Shown here piece by piece: positions 25,396-35,577 of a DNA stretch of 64,000 bases. Below the pieces are notes generated by a model. That model was given only the letters and a program-made list of their open reading frames with translations. It did no database searches and was not told where the DNA came from. Location: positions 36,772,994 through 36,836,993 of the forward strand of contig OY776133.1 of NCBI GenBank assembly GCA_963675135.1, in the 5' to 3' direction. The stretch's first letter is position 1, and the number at the start of each line of letters is the position of its first letter. This DNA comes from Galeopsis tetrahit. Taxonomy: Eukaryota > Streptophyta > Magnoliopsida > Lamiales > Lamiaceae. The position numbers and the translations under genes are program-made.

Positions 25396-26270
25396 TAAAA
25401 GTGTGCGTGGGGATGGTGTCTAGTGTTTAAGTAAAAAACAGAACAATGTTACACTGAATGTTGTGACAATTAGTGTAGCATTAACTCTAACAGAATGTGA
25501 AAAGTAAACACAGTACACAGCGAAAGTCTAAAACACTAAAACACAATACGAACACAATGGAATATTTTTTAACATAGATTTTATTAATAACAAAACCTAT
25601 GCTAAGCCTTACGGCGAAAAGTAACTTAGTTCCTAAGTTATACAAAAAGTGTCGTGTGAAATGTCTCAGCAATTACTTCAACATTCCACAAACAGAAACT
25701 ACAATCGAGGCAGGTGCCTGAATCCGCAAACAGACTTAAGTGTAAAACACTGTCTAAAGAACTAATCTAATCTGTGATTCACTCTCACTCGATTCAAGAC
25801 TAGAACTAAGTACACTGGAAGGTGTGGTATCCCTCGGCGTACGTTAAATGATACAACTACTGGCCATAACTCCTAACTAGGGTTGAACGCTCAAGGAGGT
25901 GTTACTCGAGTAGTGCATGCTTTGAAATGAGAGGCTCTGGCGGTATTTATAGAGAAATACACAGCTTCTAGATCCTTCCATTATGAGATCCTATTTTTTA
26001 GGACCTCAACCTCCATGATCTTTCTAGAACATTCTGCCATCTTCCAGGTCGTTCTACAATGCTCCAAAGCCTTCTAGCACCTTCTCCAACCTTCTGGAAT
26101 CTTCCAGGTTCCAGACTCTTGTAGAAGCTTCTAGAATCGTTCCTGAATGTGAGAGCATTTAGTACAACATTTAATGTAACATTTCAGAAATGACTTAGAA
26201 TAAATCAAGGAAGGTCAAATTAAGATGTTGTTGATAATGTTAAAGCATTTAAGAGTTAACAACATGTACA
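25396..26270 (-). repeat. 5' LTR of the Copia element
   Basis: This LTR is 875 bp. Its plus-strand start TAAAAG aligns with TGAAAG of the solo LTR, so the conserved terminal TG has mutated to TA; the other end is ...CATGTACA. It lies directly beside the PBS and inside the NLR gene. Confidence 0.93.
25944..26136 (-). promoter_or_regulatory. LTR promoter with heat-shock elements and TATA box (copy 2)
   Basis: Heat-shock elements are TTCTAGAACATTC at 26022-26034 and GAAGCTTCTAGAA at 26124-26136; the TATA box is at 25944-25952 on the minus strand. All three are unchanged relative to copy 1. This is the 5' LTR copy that would drive the retrotransposon transcript. Confidence 0.6.
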
Positions 26271-26951
26271 GAAACATTCTTGCTCACTTTGACATCTTGA
26301 CAAAGAAGTTGTAAAATATTTCTCCTACTATACTCTTGTGAAATTGTAACCCAAGCAAGAATGTCAAAGTGATGAACAATATTCTGACTTTTGTAAATGT
26401 GTTGGGCAAGAGTAGTCTTACCGATTCCACCCATTCCAACAATGGGGATGATCTGGAGACTGCTTTGTTGTCCGACGAGCTTATCCAAAAACTTGGCAAA
26501 TCATGGCATCCTCAAACACAGGCGTGGTGCTGCTCTGCAACGTTGGTCCCCCAGAAACTGAAGAATTAGTATGCAAATCAAGATCTTGGGCCCTCATCAT
26601 CATCTTCTGTTGCATGATCTCCATGGCCTCTTTCTTGATGAAATCCATGTTCTTTATGACTCTCTCTAGATCTCCATACAAGTCACTTGTGGATGTAGCA
26701 TTATGAATTTGATCCATAATACGGATTTCGATTGCATCTTCAGCTGCATAATTAGCTGCAGCGGCGATGCGACTCTCCAAGTCGTCGTCTTCGTAGGTGG
26801 GATAACGCTCAAAAAGATCTAGCAAGAAAGTGATGTTTTGGCTGAGAGATTCCACCTGAGATTGATCAAGAGAAATGGGAGGAGAAGGATGATTGTTGAT
26901 GTTATTTAAGGTGTGGAACAGAGAAAGCAGAGCTGCATAACCTGCTGCCAT
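26271..26951 (-). pseudogene. R1-type CC-NB-ARC disease resistance (NLR) gene, 5' part only
   Basis: The start MAAGYAALLSLFHTLNNI at 26951, then SLDQSQVESL, matches the coiled-coil start of late-blight R1-like NLRs. About 155 residues later comes the NB-ARC P-loop, VGMGGIGKTTLAQHIY near 26390-26450, and an RNBS-A-like FDILAWVTISQEYS. The sequence stops where the Copia 5' LTR begins (26270), so the rest of NB-ARC and all LRRs are missing from this window. A +1 frameshift in a five-T run (A-run 26487-26491 on the plus strand) separates the CC frame from the P-loop frame. NLRs act as cytoplasmic immune receptors; this allele cannot encode one as it stands. Confidence 0.88.
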
Positions 26952-26966
26952 CTCACAAAAGTTCAA

Positions 26967-27221
26967 TTCTGTGTGTGATTAAAGTTACAGAAATGGATTA
27001 TTTGAGTTGATTTGATTCTTGTGTATGGAGGTGAATTTGGTGTGAATTTGTGTGGTGTATGGAGGTTGTACATAAGATCAGATATGTTGTGAAAATCATA
27101 TGCCGACATGTTAATCATTGGACTATAATTTAATTAATTCAACTTAACTTACATTCTAGCTCCAATTGCTCAAGGCAGCATTTAGAGGAGAAAGTGTTGT
27201 GTGAGACCGTCTCACATGTCG
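26967..27221. other. Upstream region of the NLR
   Basis: Presumed promoter and leader of the NLR on the minus strand. A run of related ATGGAGGT words occurs at 27020-27070. I see no clear TATA box. Confidence 0.3.
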
Positions 27222-27398
27222 ACAGTTATGATTAGTGTGATAATTACTTGAAATTCATGTGCTTATTTTGATCAATTTGATATGATTTCACGTATTATTT
27301 ACACTAAATTGACGAATTACACTTTAAATGAGAAATATACGTGTTTTGTTTATTTTATATGAAAAATGTGATCTTTAAGCAAAATACACCTTAAAATA
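27222..27398. repeat. ~178-bp diverged repeat, partner at 30469-30648
   Basis: Both copies contain AGTGTGATAATT, then ACACTAAATTGA, and GTGTTTTGTTTATTTTAT in the same order and spacing. This copy is interrupted at its right end by the Stowaway at 27399. Element type unknown. Confidence 0.75.
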
Positions 27399-27689
27399 TA
27401 CTCTCATCCGTCCCACAATTACTTTCACACTTTCCTTTTTGGGACGTGCACAATAACTTTCACACCCTTAAAATGGAAATGGAAATGGAAAACCATTTAT
27501 AAACTTCACCCCACAATATCCCCAATTTTACACAAATGTCATTACTTTTTCTCCACACATACACAAAAGTCAATTTATTTTTTTACTTTATACATAAAAT
27601 TTTACAAAATTACCCCTAAAATCTTCACTCATTATTACACTTTCTTAATATACGTGGTCATCTACCTATGAAAGTTATCGAAGGGAGTA
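27399..27689. mobile_element. Stowaway-like MITE
   Basis: TA target bases flank CTCTCATCCGTCCCAC on the left and the inverse GAAGGGAG on the right; the interior shows inverted CTTTCACAC/GAAAGTTAT halves. Size 291 bp including TA. Confidence 0.75.
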
Positions 27690-28723
27690 TTATTTAAAAA
27701 ACCAAAAGTGATTGTTTAAAAAAACCCCTCCCAGCATTGATTCTTTTTTGGCCTCGGCTAAATGCTCCCTCTTTTTTTAAAAAAAAAATTACAATTAAAT
27801 TAAAACCCTACTTGATCACCCCCTCTCTCCGTTAGGTGACCAACATCTAGCCCTGGACTGACATTGATGAAGTTGCTCCCATCACTGATATGATTCATAG
27901 TTGTAATGGGAGTCTGCTCTCAATTCTATTTCATATCGAAATCAACGGTCTTCCCATTCTATCAGACGCTTCCCTGCATAAAAAAGCATAGCATATTATT
28001 TTACCCGTGTTTGCACTCGTGGATTTGTGATCATTCACCTCCAACTGGCTATCATTGACATGTCCCAACTGTAGCAACAATGTAAACAAATTTTGGAATT
28101 TTAGGTGCAAACAGATAAAACAAGAAGGATTTGTTATTACACTATTCTTCATTCGAGTCAAAATCAGTATCCGATCAAAGATCGTCTAATTTCGGGGACC
28201 AATTCCACCGTCCACTAGGGGGTTAAAGGCAAAGTCAAACTTTATATGGACTGTAAAGAGATAAAACAAGAATATTTAAAAAGAAGGTTTTGTTATTACA
28301 CGAGAAAAAATGGGAGTTTTGGTCCCACCAACCACGCACCCTCATTTTTTTGGTCCCATAACTTTCAAATGTAGTCCCAATATCCTAATTTTTTTCAATT
28401 TTGGTCCCAGTATTGTTCAAAATTTGCAAAATCGCCCCAGTCCCATTAAATGTTAATGGAAAGACGCACGTGCATATCACGTGGCCGTCAATTGTCCCAA
28501 ATCAAAGTTCACCCTTAACAAAAATCCCAAATTGTTTCAGAACCCTAAGATTGCGGCCAAAATCCCCAACTAATCGATGAAGAAGGCGGCGAGGGCCATC
28601 CGCCATCGTCGGTGAAGAAGAAGAACACCTCTGGAAATGCCCCAAACATCCTTCCAAACGCCGCCGCAATGGCGGAATCTGCCCAACCTGCCTTCGCGAT
28701 CGCCTCGACACCCTCTGCCCTAA
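27690..28723. other. Intergenic
   Basis: No gene is supported. The block at 28310-28500 consists of repeated GGTCCCA-type words. The 28176-28265 segment weakly resembles the tandem repeat at 62647-62830 (ACCGTCCAC followed by AAAGGCAAAG). Confidence 0.4.
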
Positions 28724-28839
28724 TTGCTGCAAAGTTCGCCCCTGTTCCTGCGTTTCCCCCTCCTCTTCCTCCGCCTCCTCGGGCAGCGACCTCCACCGCT
28801 CCATATCCATTGGGATCCCCTTCCTCCGCTCGAATACAA

Positions 28840-29481
28840 ACACGATGGCGTTTTTTCGACGGATTGTCCGAATTCTGAATCGCTCGTGATTTTGAGGAGA
28901 GAGCACATTTACGGCACGAAACCGTACTCCACGAAAGCCCCAATTGGCGGCAAGGAAAGGGAAATCTCGATCGAGTGCCGATTAGTGAAGGATCTGAGGC
29001 TATATGTAAGTATCGATAACAACGGAGTTTTACAAATTAAGCATCTGAAGTGGAAATTAAGGGGAAGCGAGAGTATCGAGATCGATGGGAACTATGTGCA
29101 AGTGACGTGGGATGTTTACAATTGGTTATTCGATGAACGCAGTCGAAATCGGTGCGAAGATGGGTATGCACTGTTCATGTTCACTGTATTTACCCAGAGA
29201 GAAGAGAGCTCGAAGAATTCGGTTATGCCTGCCAATGTATAATCAGCAGAGTTCATTGGGGCTGAGATTTGAGGAGAAGAAGATGAAGAAGAAGAAAGTG
29301 GGTTTGCTGCGGAAAGGAGGAGATTTTTTGATTACAAGTTAAATATCCATCCCTTTTCCCCTCCCCATGACTCGAACCCAGGACCTAAGGCCTAGGTAGT
29401 GGTGCTCTAACCACTTGAGCTATCCCACTTTGTCTGCGGAAAGGAGGAGATGAAATTCGGTTTACCCTACTATATTAATAA
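28840..29481 (+). pseudogene. DUF868-family gene fragment, C-terminal half
   Basis: From about 28880 the plus strand encodes SLVILRREHIYGTKPYSTKA, then GGKEREISIECRL, VLQIKHLKWKLRG and VQVTWDVYNWLFDE, the conserved core of plant DUF868 proteins. After GYALFMF the frame shifts and a basic tail EEKKMKKKKVGLLRKGG follows. This is then interrupted by a SINE at 29325; after the SINE the frame ends at about 29481. The N-terminal half of DUF868 is not recognisable upstream, where the sequence (28545-28860) is GC-rich and codes for nothing I can name. The function of DUF868 is not established. Confidence 0.8.
29325..29433 (-). mobile_element. tRNA-derived SINE with 18-bp target duplication
   Basis: On the minus strand it begins ACAAAGTGGGATAGCTCAAG, where GATAGCTCAAGTGG is the polymerase III A box, followed by GGTTCGAGTC (B box) and an A-rich tail. 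CTGCGGAAAGGAGGAGAT occurs exactly at 29307-29324 and 29434-29451, a perfect 18-bp target duplication. It interrupts the DUF868 pseudogene. Confidence 0.88.
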
Positions 29482-29909
29482 AATTTAATATAATATTTAT
29501 TTTCTATAATTCAAATTTTATTATATAAATGATTATTTCAAATAGTTTATTAAATTATAATTACTGATAAAAATTATACACAAAGTGTTTTTATATGAAT
29601 TAGGTAGCACTATAAATAATTTTAAAAAATATTAATTAATTAAATTAATATACTTTAAAAAATATTTATATATATTTTTAGGTAAAGACAATATAAAGGA
29701 AGTGTAGTTAAAATAATATATTAATTAATTTTAATTTAATTTTGAATATAATTTTTCATTTTGATATCGATGACTCATATGTTTTTTAACCAATAGTAAA
29801 TGGACACACCAAAATTTTAAAAAAGTCAATGAAAAACTTAAACTCCCTATCTATTAATATACAGGGGATATACCAAACCACCGTGAAGAAAATATGGATC
29901 TAGCTCTTT
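29482..29909. other. AT-rich intergenic DNA
   Basis: Very AT-rich sequence without a supported gene or recognisable repeat. Confidence 0.4.
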
Positions 29910-30359
29910 TAGGGGTGTGAGTGAGTCGAGCCTACTCGCGAGCTACTCGTGCTCGACTCGAAAAAAGATCGAAATCGACTCGAAGTTAATCGAGTCGAGT
30001 CGAGTTTCGAGCTCATAAATACTCGGCTCGAAAGGCTCGCGAACCTAATCGAGCTTGAACAATATTTACTATTTTGCCATTAATATATAATTTATATTTA
30101 TATACGAGTAATCGAGTCGAGTCGAGCCGAGCTCGAGCTCGAGTTTATTTTAGAAAAAATATGTTTTAAAATTAATTTTGAAAATTATATAGGTAATCGA
30201 GTCGAACTCGAGTTTATCGAGTTTCTTATCGAGTCGAGCTCGATCTTTAAAATTTTAGACTCGACCGAGTCGAGTCGAGTTTCGAGCTTCGAGTATAACA
30301 ATCGAGTCGAGTTTCGAGCTCAACACTACTCGGCTCGACTCGGCTCGTTTACACCCCTA
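29910..30359. mobile_element. hAT-like MITE
   Basis: Ends are TAGGGGTGTGAGTGAGTCGA and the inverse complement TAGGGGTGTAAACGAGCCGA. Flanks AGCTCTTT (29902-29909) and ATCTCTTT (30360-30367) agree at seven of eight bases, as expected for hAT. The interior is built from CGAGTCGAG words in both orientations and can fold on itself. Confidence 0.82.
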
Positions 30360-30468
30360 ATCTCTTTCATGCACCATGAAAACTCGTTGAACATTGTTCA
30401 ACGATCAAAAAAGTTAGCTTTGAATTCAACACTTGAGTTTCTGAATTTTCTCCCGGTCCAGAAGAATT

Positions 30469-30648
30469 GACAATTATGAGTAGTGTGATAATTCCTTGAA
30501 ATTTATGTATTTATTTTGCTCAATTTAATATGATTTTATGCATTAATTACACTAAATTGATTAATTGTACTTAAAATGAGAAATAAATGTGTTTTGTTTA
30601 TTTTATAGGAAAAATGAGATTTTTTGGGATAAAACACGCCTCAAATAT
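30469..30648. repeat. ~180-bp diverged repeat, partner at 27222-27398
   Basis: Second copy of the dispersed repeat. It continues into CCTCAAATATATTATCG, which the first copy lost to the Stowaway insertion. Confidence 0.75.
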
Positions 30649-31735
30649 ATTATCGAAGTCAATCGAAGAAATAAATTAAGAATAGATTAAAATCAGGTAT
30701 ATACCATGAAGAAAATTAAAATCTTGGTGTCGTCGACACAAAAAGTAAATAACTTGGTCGATTCACTAATACAGTAGGGTAAACAAATGTCGATCCCACG
30801 TAGAACAGTACAATTTAATTGAAACAATTAGTGTATAAAAGTAATAAAGTTGGGGTTTGGTTGATTCACTACTAAAAAGAAATAATAATAATAAATTGCA
30901 ATGAAAAATAACTAGAATTAAATACTGCCTCCTCGAATAAGTTTACCATTTCTTTTGGGTGTTTAGATTAAGGAATATGATAAAATAATAGATGTAGTAT
31001 AAGTGATGTGATGGTGATGGTGATGGTGATGGTGATGGTGAGAGAGAAAATAATAGATTAGTGTTAGATGAAGTATAATAAAATAATATATAAAGTATAT
31101 GTGATGTGATTGAGAGAGAGAAAATAATTTACCAAAAATGAAATGAAAAACTTATTGTGAGACATTAAAAAAAGGAAAGTGAGAAACTTATAGTGAAACG
31201 GAGGAAGTATTAAGAATGGTCTAGCTTCATATAATTTTCTCTTGAGTAATTTTTAACGTACTCAATAATCTCAATTCAATCTCAAATTTTATCCATAAAT
31301 TAGTGGTACAATCAAAATTAATTAGAGGTGGGCAACCCTAACAATTAATATATCCCAACAAATAATCTTAAAACAAGTATTTACTATTCAAACTCATGAA
31401 ACGTATTAACAATCTAAAACAGTAAGTGATCCAGCCTATTAAACTTTTAAACCAAAATATGCATAACATCTATTCAAATAATAACAAATCGAGATATGAA
31501 TTAAAATCAACCATGAATTGTTTAATTAAAATGGCATAATCGGCGTAAGATTTCACATCCTCGGATTATAATAAAAAAATTAACTATACATAACTAACAA
31601 AGCAACACAATTAACAAGATAATTCATAGTTTTCAACCGCAATTCAGAAGCCCATCTTCTTCCTTTTTTTTCTTTTTATCTTTCTTTCAAAGCCCAAAAA
31701 ATATACCTGGCCCAATTAAAGACAAGTCTTACTTC
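30649..31735. other. Intergenic, possible old LTR-retrotransposon remains
   Basis: No coding gene. Sequence such as CAAATGTCGATCCCACGTAG near 30785 resembles untranslated parts of plant Gypsy elements, but I see no LTR pair. It contains the MITE at 30923-31209. Confidence 0.3.
30923..31209. mobile_element. Stowaway-like MITE, diverged, with GATGGT microsatellite
   Basis: The left end TACTGCCTCCTCGAATAAGT pairs with the inverse complement of the right end, TACTTCCTCCGTTTCACTAT. A GATGGT/GGTGAT microsatellite lies at about 31012-31040. Confidence 0.6.
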
Positions 31736-31740
31736 AATAA

Positions 31741-32619
31741 TGAAAGTGTGCGTGGGATGGGTGGTATCTAGTGTTTAAGTAAAAAACAGAACAATGTTAC
31801 ACTGAATGTTGTGACAATTAGTGTAGCATTAACTCTAACAGAATGTGAAAAGTAAACACAGTACACAGCGGAAGTCTAAAACACTAAAACACAATACGAA
31901 CACAATGGAATAATTTTTAACATAGATTTTATTAATAACAAAACCTATGCTAAGCCTTACGGCGAAAAGTAACTTAGTTTCTAAGTTATACAAAAAGTGT
32001 CGTGTGAAATGTCTCAGCAATTACTTCAACATTCCACAAACAGAAACTACAATCGAGGCAGGTGCCTGAATCCGCAAACAGACTTAAGTGTAAAAACACT
32101 GTCTAAAGAACTAATCTGATCTATGATTCACTCTCACTCGATACAAGACTAGAACTAAGTACACTGGAAGGTGTGGTATCCCTCGGCGTACGTTAAATGA
32201 TACAACTACTGGCCATAACTCCTAACTAGGGTTGAACGCTCAAGGAGGTGTTACTCGAGTAGTGCATGCTTTGAAATGAAAGGCTCTGGCGGTATTTATA
32301 GAGAAATACACAGCTTCTAGATCCTTCCATTATGAGATCCTATTTTTTAGGACCTCAACCTCCATGATCTTTCTAGAACATTCTGCCATCTTCCAGGTCG
32401 TTCTACAATGCTCCAAAGTCTTCTAGCACGTTCTCCAACCTTCTGGAATCTTCCAGGTTCCAGACTATTGTAGAAGCTTCTAGAATCGTTCCTGAATGTG
32501 AGAGCATTTAGTACAACATTTAATGTAACATTGCAGAAAAGACTTAGAATAAATCAAGGAAGGTCAAATTAAGATGTTGTTGATAATGTTAAAGCATTTA
32601 AGAGTTAACAACATCTACA
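31741..32619 (-). mobile_element. Solo LTR of the same Copia family
   Basis: The 879-bp sequence is a complete LTR (TGAAAGTG...CATCTACA on the plus strand) flanked by AATAA at 31736-31740 and 32620-32624, a perfect 5-bp target duplication. No internal sequence is present, so an element inserted here and then lost its body by LTR-LTR recombination. It differs from the other two LTRs at roughly a dozen or more sites, so it is an older insertion. Confidence 0.95.
32293..32485 (-). promoter_or_regulatory. Solo-LTR promoter with heat-shock elements and TATA box (copy 3)
   Basis: TTCTAGAACATTC at 32371-32383, GAAGCTTCTAGAA at 32473-32485 and TATA box at 32293-32301 (minus strand) are all preserved despite other changes in this LTR. 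It would transcribe leftward, towards the NLR start 4.8 kb away; that effect is inference. Confidence 0.55.
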
Positions 32620-32650
32620 AATAATTTTTTTGCTCTCTAAATTATTTAAA

Positions 32651-33650
32651 GGGCGCGGCTAAAGGCACCCGGGTTTCCTATGAGTACACCCAGGGGATGA
32701 GAACACCCACAAATTGGATGAGGACACCCACCTGGAAAACCCAAAATTACCCCTTTCTCCATTAAAACCCTAAACTCAATTCTTTCTCTTCTCATTCAAC
32801 AGGACACCCACCTCCCTCCCACCTTCATTTTCGCCACCTCCGGCGCGGCCCACGCCGCCCACCTCCCACCTCCATTTTCGCCACCCCGTCGCGCCGCTGC
32901 CCTTCCCGTCGCGCCGCCCTCCCCATCTCCACCGCCCCTCGTTCGCGGCCGCCCCCCTCCTCCCCACAGTCGCGGCCGCTGCCCTCCCTCCTCCCCACAG
33001 ACGCGGCCGCCGCCAACCCCCTCCTCCTCTTCGCCGCGGCCGTAGTGCTCCTTCCCTCGCCGCCGCCGCCGCTAACAGGTAAGTTTAGGTCTGAAAATTA
33101 GGGTTTTCTGGGAAAAAAAATTAGGATTTTTTTTGAAGTTTTGGAATTATTTTCGAACATAGTGCGTTTGTTTTGGAAAAAATTTCGAATAACTTGACTT
33201 TGTTTTGGAAAAAATTTCGAACAAGATGTTCGATTTCTTTTTTCGGACAAATTTAAGTTGTTTTGAAATTTTTTTCGAACATACTGTGTTTGTTTTGAAA
33301 ACAATTTCGAACAACTTGAGTTTGTTTTGGAAAAAATTTCGAACATATTTAGTTTGTTTTGTAAAAAATTTCGAACAGGTTTGTTTTGGAAATTTTTTCG
33401 AACAGTTGGTGTTTTGGATTAATTTTTGTTGCAATTTTGGAGTTTTTTTTTGTTGAATGATGGTGGAGGTGGTGGTGGTGGTGGAGGAAATGTGGTGGTG
33501 GTGGTGAAATAGAATGGATGGGTGTACTCATCTTAGTTTTTACATAAATTTTACCCTAGGGGTATATTGGACATTTCATATGTTCTGAAAAATTAAAAAA
33601 ATGTTTGATGGGTGTACTCATAGGAAATCCGGGTGCCTTTAGTCGCGACC
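32651..33650. mobile_element. Mutator-like non-autonomous element with GC-rich cargo, exactly 1000 bp
   Basis: Terminal inverted repeats of about 40 bp (left GGGCGCGGCTAAAGGCACCC, right inverse complement GGTCGCGACTAAAGGCACCC) are flanked by a perfect 9-bp duplication, TTATTTAAA, at 32642-32650 and 33651-33659. A 9-bp duplication with long inverted repeats indicates a Mutator-like element. The interior holds a CG-rich, proline/arginine-type segment (32800-33075) quite unlike the neighbouring DNA, ending at a good splice-donor-like CAGGTAAGT (33076-33084), and a T-rich minisatellite. Confidence 0.88.
33128..33430. repeat. Minisatellite of ~35-40-bp units
   Basis: About eight degenerate units contain TTTGTTTTGGAAAAAATTTC followed by GAACA. 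They lie inside the Mutator-like element and keep reading frames open on both strands, giving repetitive translations that I regard as chance. Confidence 0.8.
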
Positions 33651-33659
33651 TTATTTAAA

Positions 33660-34261
33660 AGCTCAAATTTTTCCTGAATAGAATAAAATATAGAGAGTCA
33701 AAATAATTTAAGGTCACAAAGCTATAAGTCGAAAAATACACTAAAATAACAATTTAATCCACATGCAATATTCAATTAAAATACAAAAATATACAATAAT
33801 CTCAACTTATCAATAAAATAAACAAAACTTGTTAACACTAAAATTAAATTAAACAATAAGATAAATTAAACTATAAATATGTTCTTGCTCTAATTCATAC
33901 AATATCTACAACAATATAACAATTATAAATTATATTATGTGAATTAGTTAGAGTTTGTAAATAAATAAATTCAGGTGGTCAAAACGCATATACAATATAA
34001 TCAAATAACAACAAAATAGAGATATAGATTAAATAAACCGTTAACCGCTCAATTAAAAAGATATAAATCCATGAAGCTAGAAGGGTCTTTCTATCGTCAG
34101 GAGGTGCATTCGCACTTCTTAATAACAGGTGATCAATCAGAAATTAACACCTCATATATTTTCGTCATAGGTCGATCAAGCTTCCCAAAATAATTAAATA
34201 ATTAATATTTTTTAAAAATATATAAAAGTACTAAATTGCCCTTATAATAATTTTAATCCGG
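33660..34261. other. AT-rich intergenic DNA
   Basis: No gene is supported. A 55-bp segment at 34073-34128 is an inverted copy of 36707-36763. Confidence 0.4.
34073..34128. repeat. Long-range inverted repeat, partner at 36707-36763
   Basis: GGGTCTTTCTATCGTCAGGA here is found inverted in the partner (TCCTGACGATAGAAAGACCC), with a second matching block AATAACAGG/CCTGTTAT. The two flank the truncated CACTA at 34262-35577 and a Stowaway. Confidence 0.7.
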
Positions 34262-35577
34262 GATTACTTTGGGGTGTTGCACGAAGTCGTTGAAGTTGAA
34301 TATCCGGGATATCCAACGAAAACCGTAATGTTGTTCAAGTGCCATTGGTTTGACACATTCCCTTTAGGAACCAAAATTCATCCGGAGTACAAGCTTGTGG
34401 ATGTTAATTCGAAAAGGAAATATAGCGGGGATGATCTGTTTGTATTTGCCTCTCAGGTATCTCAAGTCTACTACTGCACGTATCCAGGAGCTGGAAAACG
34501 TAATAGAGAATGACGCGCTGTTTGCAAAGTGAAGGCAAGGTCAATGGTGGAGGTCCCCAAAAAGGAAAATAACGATGAAGATGAACCTCCGTTTCAAACG
34601 GAACAAATAATAGAGAATCAAACTGAAGTGTTTGCGGGAGATTTTAATCTTTCGGTAGACTTGACGGCTGCAAATCCACAATTGATTGTAATTGAAAACG
34701 ATAGTGGAGATGAGGAGGAGGATGAACATGACGAGAGGGAGGATGAAGAAGATGGGGATGAAGAAGATGAGGAGGAAGAGGAAGATGATGCAAATAATGA
34801 AAATGAAGACGAAGACGAAGATGAAGAAGATGAATATTAAATTAATGTAACCTATTTTATTTTGTACAATTTATAAGATTTAATTATTTATCATTTGGTT
34901 ATAACTTATAATTTAATCACCACTAATATATGTGAGAATGAAAATAAATAAACGAATTTATTTTTAAAAAATGAGAGTACATTTTAAAATTTCAATCAAA
35001 AAAAAAACTAGTTTTACAATATATAAATAAAAAAAATTAAAAAATTAAATTTACAATAGTTATAAGTTATAAATTTAATCATTAATATAAGTTAAAGAAA
35101 TTAATTTTGTGAATTTAAAAAAAAAATGGGTCGAAAATGAGTACATATACAATTAATATCAGAATATTAACAAGAAATCGACTTGTCACAGTGGCAGACG
35201 CTCCTCACTAGGCGCCTTCCCACCCGGGATCGAGTCTTGCCAAGGCCGAAATACAGGCCTATTAAATAGGCAAATTTGCGGGTCGGTCGGGTTGGGTTGG
35301 ATCCCGATCAGACTTGGAATTTTTTATTATTATTGCAACTTACCGACGGAAAAGTTTGTGATTTTTTTAAAACAAAAAAATATTGTGTTCTACATATACC
35401 GACGGAAATCTACTGAGGGATATACCGACAGAATCTTGACCCGGTCCGAAAATGGGTTGGTTTGAGTATCGACGGAACTGATTCCGTCGGTAGTACTGGC
35501 GACTGACAAGAACCGTCCGGAAACATATTTTCGGTCGGTAAACCATGCCGACCGATCCAGTGGCTTTTTTTGTAGTG
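34262..35577 (+). mobile_element. 3'-end fragment of a CACTA transposon
   Basis: The fragment ends TTTTTTTGTAGTG at 35577, the inverse of a CACTACAAAAAAA terminus. It carries the C-terminal DUF4216 and acidic tail of a TNPD gene upstream, and CCGTCGG/CCGACGG subterminal words (35340-35560). No left terminus is visible, so it is truncated. It belongs to a different CACTA family from the one at 5751. Confidence 0.75.
34274..34840 (+). pseudogene. TNPD-type transposase remnant (DUF4216 domain and acidic tail)
   Basis: VMLFKCHWFDTFPLGTKIH and DDLFVFASQVSQVYYC (34274-34513) are the end of a DUF4216 domain, followed after a stop at 34511-34513 by a frame (34529-34840) ending in a long Asp/Glu tract. 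The matching layout of the intact TNPD at 7494-8318 supports the call. The 5' nine-tenths of the gene is absent. Confidence 0.75.

Larger units (their letters stand above)
1..26270 (-). mobile_element. SIRE/Maximus-like Ty1-Copia retrotransposon, decayed, split by a CACTA insertion
   Basis: The element lies on the minus strand, with its 5' LTR at 25396-26270 and its 3' LTR at 1-811 (about 67 bp of the latter fall outside the window). Inside, in order, are a methionine-tRNA-type PBS, gag remnants, integrase, reverse transcriptase, RNase H, a long 3' region with an extra acidic ORF, and a purine-rich tract next to the 3' LTR. Extra coding sequence downstream of pol, internal length near 8.3 kb without the CACTA, and LTRs near 880 bp fit the SIRE/Maximus lineage; that lineage call is inference. 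Every coding block carries stops or frameshifts. The 5' LTR abuts an NLR gene on the same strand. The far target-site duplication is off the window edge and cannot be checked. Confidence 0.85.

Noticed and set aside
28502..28943. Minus- and plus-strand frames of up to 134 codons in GC-rich DNA
   Set aside because: Overlapping frames in several phases reflect base composition; only the DUF868 core downstream is recognisable.
33098..33531. Repetitive frames on both strands
   Set aside because: They come from the minisatellite inside the Mutator-like element; no start context or domain.
35170..35290. tRNA-like words (AGTGGCAGACGC and GGGATCGAGTC)
   Set aside because: Spacing and flanks do not support a SINE or tRNA; the region is part of a CACTA tail.
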